Shown: positions 62,601-64,000 of the stretch, piece after piece
Layout: the number at the start of each line of letters is the position of its first letter
Position numbering within the stretch: the stretch's first letter is position 1
DNA from: Amia ocellicauda
Taxonomy: Eukaryota > Chordata > Actinopteri > Amiiformes > Amiidae
Assembly (NCBI RefSeq): GCF_036373705.1
Contig: NC_089869.1
Location: 9,609,176 to 9,673,175 of the forward strand
Direction of reading: 5' to 3'
DNA: 64,000 nt
The notes under the pieces: model-generated
Database searches by the model: none
Told to the model about the DNA's origin: nothing
What the model saw: the letters and a program-made list of their open reading frames with translations, nothing else
Program-made: the position numbers and the translations under genes

Positions 62601-64000
62601 TGGTAAATGGTGAATTGTCTCTTTCAGGTTACGTGTGTGAATCGTACAATAATCCACCTGATTTCTTTCTGGATGTGATTAATGGGGATTCAACAGCAGT
62701 GACCACAAGCAGAGCAGGCCCTTCCAGAGATGACCAGGACAATGGTAGGGTTACAAAAGTCCTATGATTCAATATTTTTCACTAAATGCAGCTGTTTTTC
62801 AAATCAATGCATCTAACCATGTAATCACAGCAGCCTGACAAATGTTTGGAAGCATGTCAATATCCTGATCTTTTATTTTGCGATACATTTGCTGTACATT
62901 TGTTGTATATCTACCAGTCTGTAAAGCACTCTGTGGCTACCCTGTGAAGGGCGCTATACAATTAAAAATGGATTGATTGATTGATTGATTGAGCTCAGTC
63001 TTCCAATACTCTCAATTTTATGAAGCTGCAACTAGCATGGAGAAATGGCTCAGAACACTGGGGACTGATTAAATTAATTCCTATTATTGTTCAGTCAACT
63101 AACCTGTTGGGCTTTTGGTAAACATTTAAGGTATAAGGCTGGCTAGGGTCCTTCCATTATTAATCTAAACCCATGAATGAAGTTGTACTGTACCTTCTAT
63201 TAATTTTATGATCATTCTTATGCCTTGAATGCATGAATGTATAAAATGGGTAATGTTTATTAGTGATGTATAAAAAAAACACTGAATTTAAGTTTAAATA
63301 GGCAGAGAAAGATGAACACTTTTGTGAATTACATTTCTAATTCACACAATTAGAAAGCAGAGAGGAAGGCAACTTGGAAACTGTGAATCCTCGGGATCCT
63401 GTAGCGGCTGATAAAACTGTGGTGGATACACTCAGTGAGAAATACATGGACTCAACCAAATTTCAGTCTGTACAAGATGCATTGAAGAATATTGAAGACC
63501 GCAGAGGAACTAATAGAAATGGCAGGAGGATGGAGTCGATCACTTATGCCACCTCATTCTTTACCCAGCTTTACTGGGTTACCAAGCGCACCTTTAAGAA
63601 CCTCATTCGGAACCCTCAGGCTTCAGTTGCGCAGGTATGAACTCCATAGTAATCCGGGATGTGTGAATCTAAGGTTCGTGGGGCTGTAAATTGCTGAAGG
63701 TTACATGGTGCTTCAATTTACTTACTTGCATTCATAGTTTTAAAACCAAAATCAAAACCCAATTCTATCCTTAATATTTACACATTTTCAAAGAACTCAA
63801 AGCATTTATCTGAACCTAGTGACCTATTTCCAAGAAACATTTACATTTCAACTTGCTGGTCTTCTGTAATTCGAATTCTATGAAATTATAATTTTCTAAG
63901 GAAATTGGTCTGAAAACAAACTGAAAGTGATTGTTTTTTCTACAGGTTTTGGTAAACCTTATTTTGGGTCTGTTCACTGGTGTGATCTTCTTTGGAGCCA
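49238..64000 (+). CDS. abcg2: ABCG2-like half-transporter, copy D (exons 2-10, cut by window end)
   Basis: Exons: 49238-49530, 54882-54941, 56856-56970, 57092-57244, 57530-57687, 60164-60315, 62628-62744, 63354-63634, and 63946 to beyond 64000. The open frame of 1384 nt runs without a stop, giving about 461 residues: the full ATPase domain and the start of TM1. Walker A lysine 116, VVQDD, VSGGE, LFLDEP (glutamate 241) and SIHQP (histidine 273) are intact. Exon 4 reads [10 protein letters not shown], closer to mammalian ABCG2 than B or C ([10 protein letters not shown]). Exon 9 has the 12 codons missing in B. Introns 2, 3, 6 and 7 carry large hAT insertions. Whether the membrane half is intact cannot be seen. 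Confidence 0.9.
50740..53833. mobile_element. Large hAT element in copy D intron 2 with nested repeats
   Basis: Ends CAGGGGTGGAAAGTAACG (left) and CAGAGGTGGAAAGAGTACTG (right, inverted). The 8-bp flanks AATAGCTT (50732-50739) and AATAACTT (53834-53841) match 7 of 8. No transposase frame is seen in 3.1 kb. It contains a possible second hAT end at about 51133, a large inverted repeat (52262-53380), (AAT)n at 53516-53566, (AT)n at 53645-53672 and TTTAC repeats at about 53725-53755. Confidence 0.78.
53516..53756. repeat. Microsatellite cluster (AAT)n, (AT)n, (TTTAC)n
   Basis: Three short tandem repeats within 240 bp near the right end of the hAT element. Confidence 0.92.
54978..56114. mobile_element. 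Non-autonomous hAT element in copy D intron 3
   Basis: Left CAGTGTTGGGGTCATTAC and right, inverted, TAGATTTGGGGGTATGGCG. Flanks GACACTAC (54970-54977) and CACACTAC (56115-56122) match 7 of 8. Copy C intron 3 has continuous sequence here (TTTTCAGAGGAAATAATAATACC). No coding region. Confidence 0.68.
56435..56707 (-). mobile_element. Truncated Tc1 end in copy D intron 3, same site as copy C
   Basis: 273 bp identical in layout to 34025-34297 of copy C, inserted after the same flank (GGAATACTA). It breaks off at GCAGTC and is followed by a second copy of the pre-insertion flank (CTGTCCACTGGAACATATCTG, at about 56728). Confidence 0.85.
57744..59930 (-). mobile_element. hAT (Charlie/ZBED5-like) transposon in copy D intron 6, broken transposase
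   Basis: Left terminal CAGTGGTTCTCAACTGG; the right terminal repeat is missing. The minus-strand transposase, N to C, starts from about 59660 ([20 protein letters not shown]). 59532-59206 has [10 protein letters not shown], the catalytic-domain start. 58870-59163 has [14 protein letters not shown], and 58486-58112 has [20 protein letters not shown], the hAT dimerisation region. Stops and frame changes separate the blocks, so it is inactive. Flanking intron 6 resumes at CAGTGAC (59928 on), as in copies B and C. Confidence 0.87.
60437..62186. mobile_element. Non-autonomous hAT element in copy D intron 7 (perfect 8-bp TSD)
   Basis: Ends CAGGGCCAGACGGAATCTG and, inverted, CAGGCCCAGACAGAATCTGC. 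The perfect 8-bp flank GTCATTAG is at 60429-60436 and 62187-62194. It is 1750 bp, AT-rich, without a transposase frame. Confidence 0.92.
62195..62590 (-). mobile_element. Tc1-like fragment in copy D intron 7
   Basis: It contains ATTCAATTCTCTGGCAACAG and CACACCTGTCAGGTGGATGG, matching 7015-7390 and 13440-13675. It shares its right junction before exon 8 with copy B. Confidence 0.65.
62895..62994 (+). mobile_element. L2-type LINE/SINE 3' tail with (TTGA)n
   Basis: GTGAAGGGCGCTATACAATT followed by GATTGATTGATTGATT repeats in copy D intron 8. This is a 3' end typical of fish L2-like elements (from memory). Confidence 0.6.

Noticed and set aside
1..64000. tRNA, rRNA, CRISPR arrays or bacterial operons
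   Set aside because: No cloverleaf with A/B boxes, no regularly spaced identical repeats, and gene structure is eukaryotic throughout. The short tandem tracts are ordinary microsatellites.

Overview
The window is vertebrate nuclear DNA, almost certainly from a ray-finned fish. Genes are split by GT-AG introns, base composition is AT-rich, and there are many fish-type DNA transposons (several Tc1/mariner families, hAT elements and MITEs), CR1-like LINE pieces, Ty3/gypsy remnants and TG...CA solo LTRs. I cannot name the species. No bacterial genes, CRISPR arrays or RNA genes were seen.

The only host genes are a head-to-tail array of ABCG2-type half-transporters (ABC subfamily G), all on the + strand. 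Copy A (from the window edge to 5577) is a relic: a piece of intron 5 near 2239-2400, a truncated exon 15 and an intact exon 16. Copy B (10045-25392) has 15 coding exons that splice in frame to 682 residues. Copy C (32661-44843) has 15 coding exons that splice in frame to 712 residues. Copy D (49238 to the window end) shows exons 2-9 and the start of exon 10. Exons are numbered as in human ABCG2, with the ATG in exon 2. B, C and D keep Walker A, Q-loop, signature, Walker B and H-loop. B and C also have the complete six-helix membrane part and the cysteine-rich third extracellular loop.

The copies do not diverge evenly. Exons 3-6 and intron 4 are almost identical in B, C and D, whereas the membrane-domain exons of B and C differ strongly. 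In C this includes the substrate-pocket stretch of transmembrane helix 2. This pattern fits gene conversion of the ATPase domain with diversification of the substrate cavity.

Mobile DNA fills the introns and intergenic DNA. 1-2238: Tc1 and hAT debris in the relic of copy A. 2516-4050 and 18400-20218: two related solo LTRs. 6775-9230: Tc1 fragment, microsatellites and a MITE. Copy B intron 11: a 1.26 kb fold-back element. Copy B intron 12: LINE, solo LTR and gypsy remnant. 26330-29975: Tc1, CR1 and a second Tc1. 30628-31438: hAT MITE. Copy C intron 3: Tc1 with a nested insert. Copy C intron 5: an almost intact DD36E Tc1 with one nonsense codon. Copy C intron 14: a MITE shared with copy A. 45931-46620: gypsy RT piece. 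Copy D introns 2, 3, 6 and 7: four hAT elements. The paralogous copies act as natural empty sites, so several insertion points and target duplications can be read to the base and the duplications partly ordered in time.
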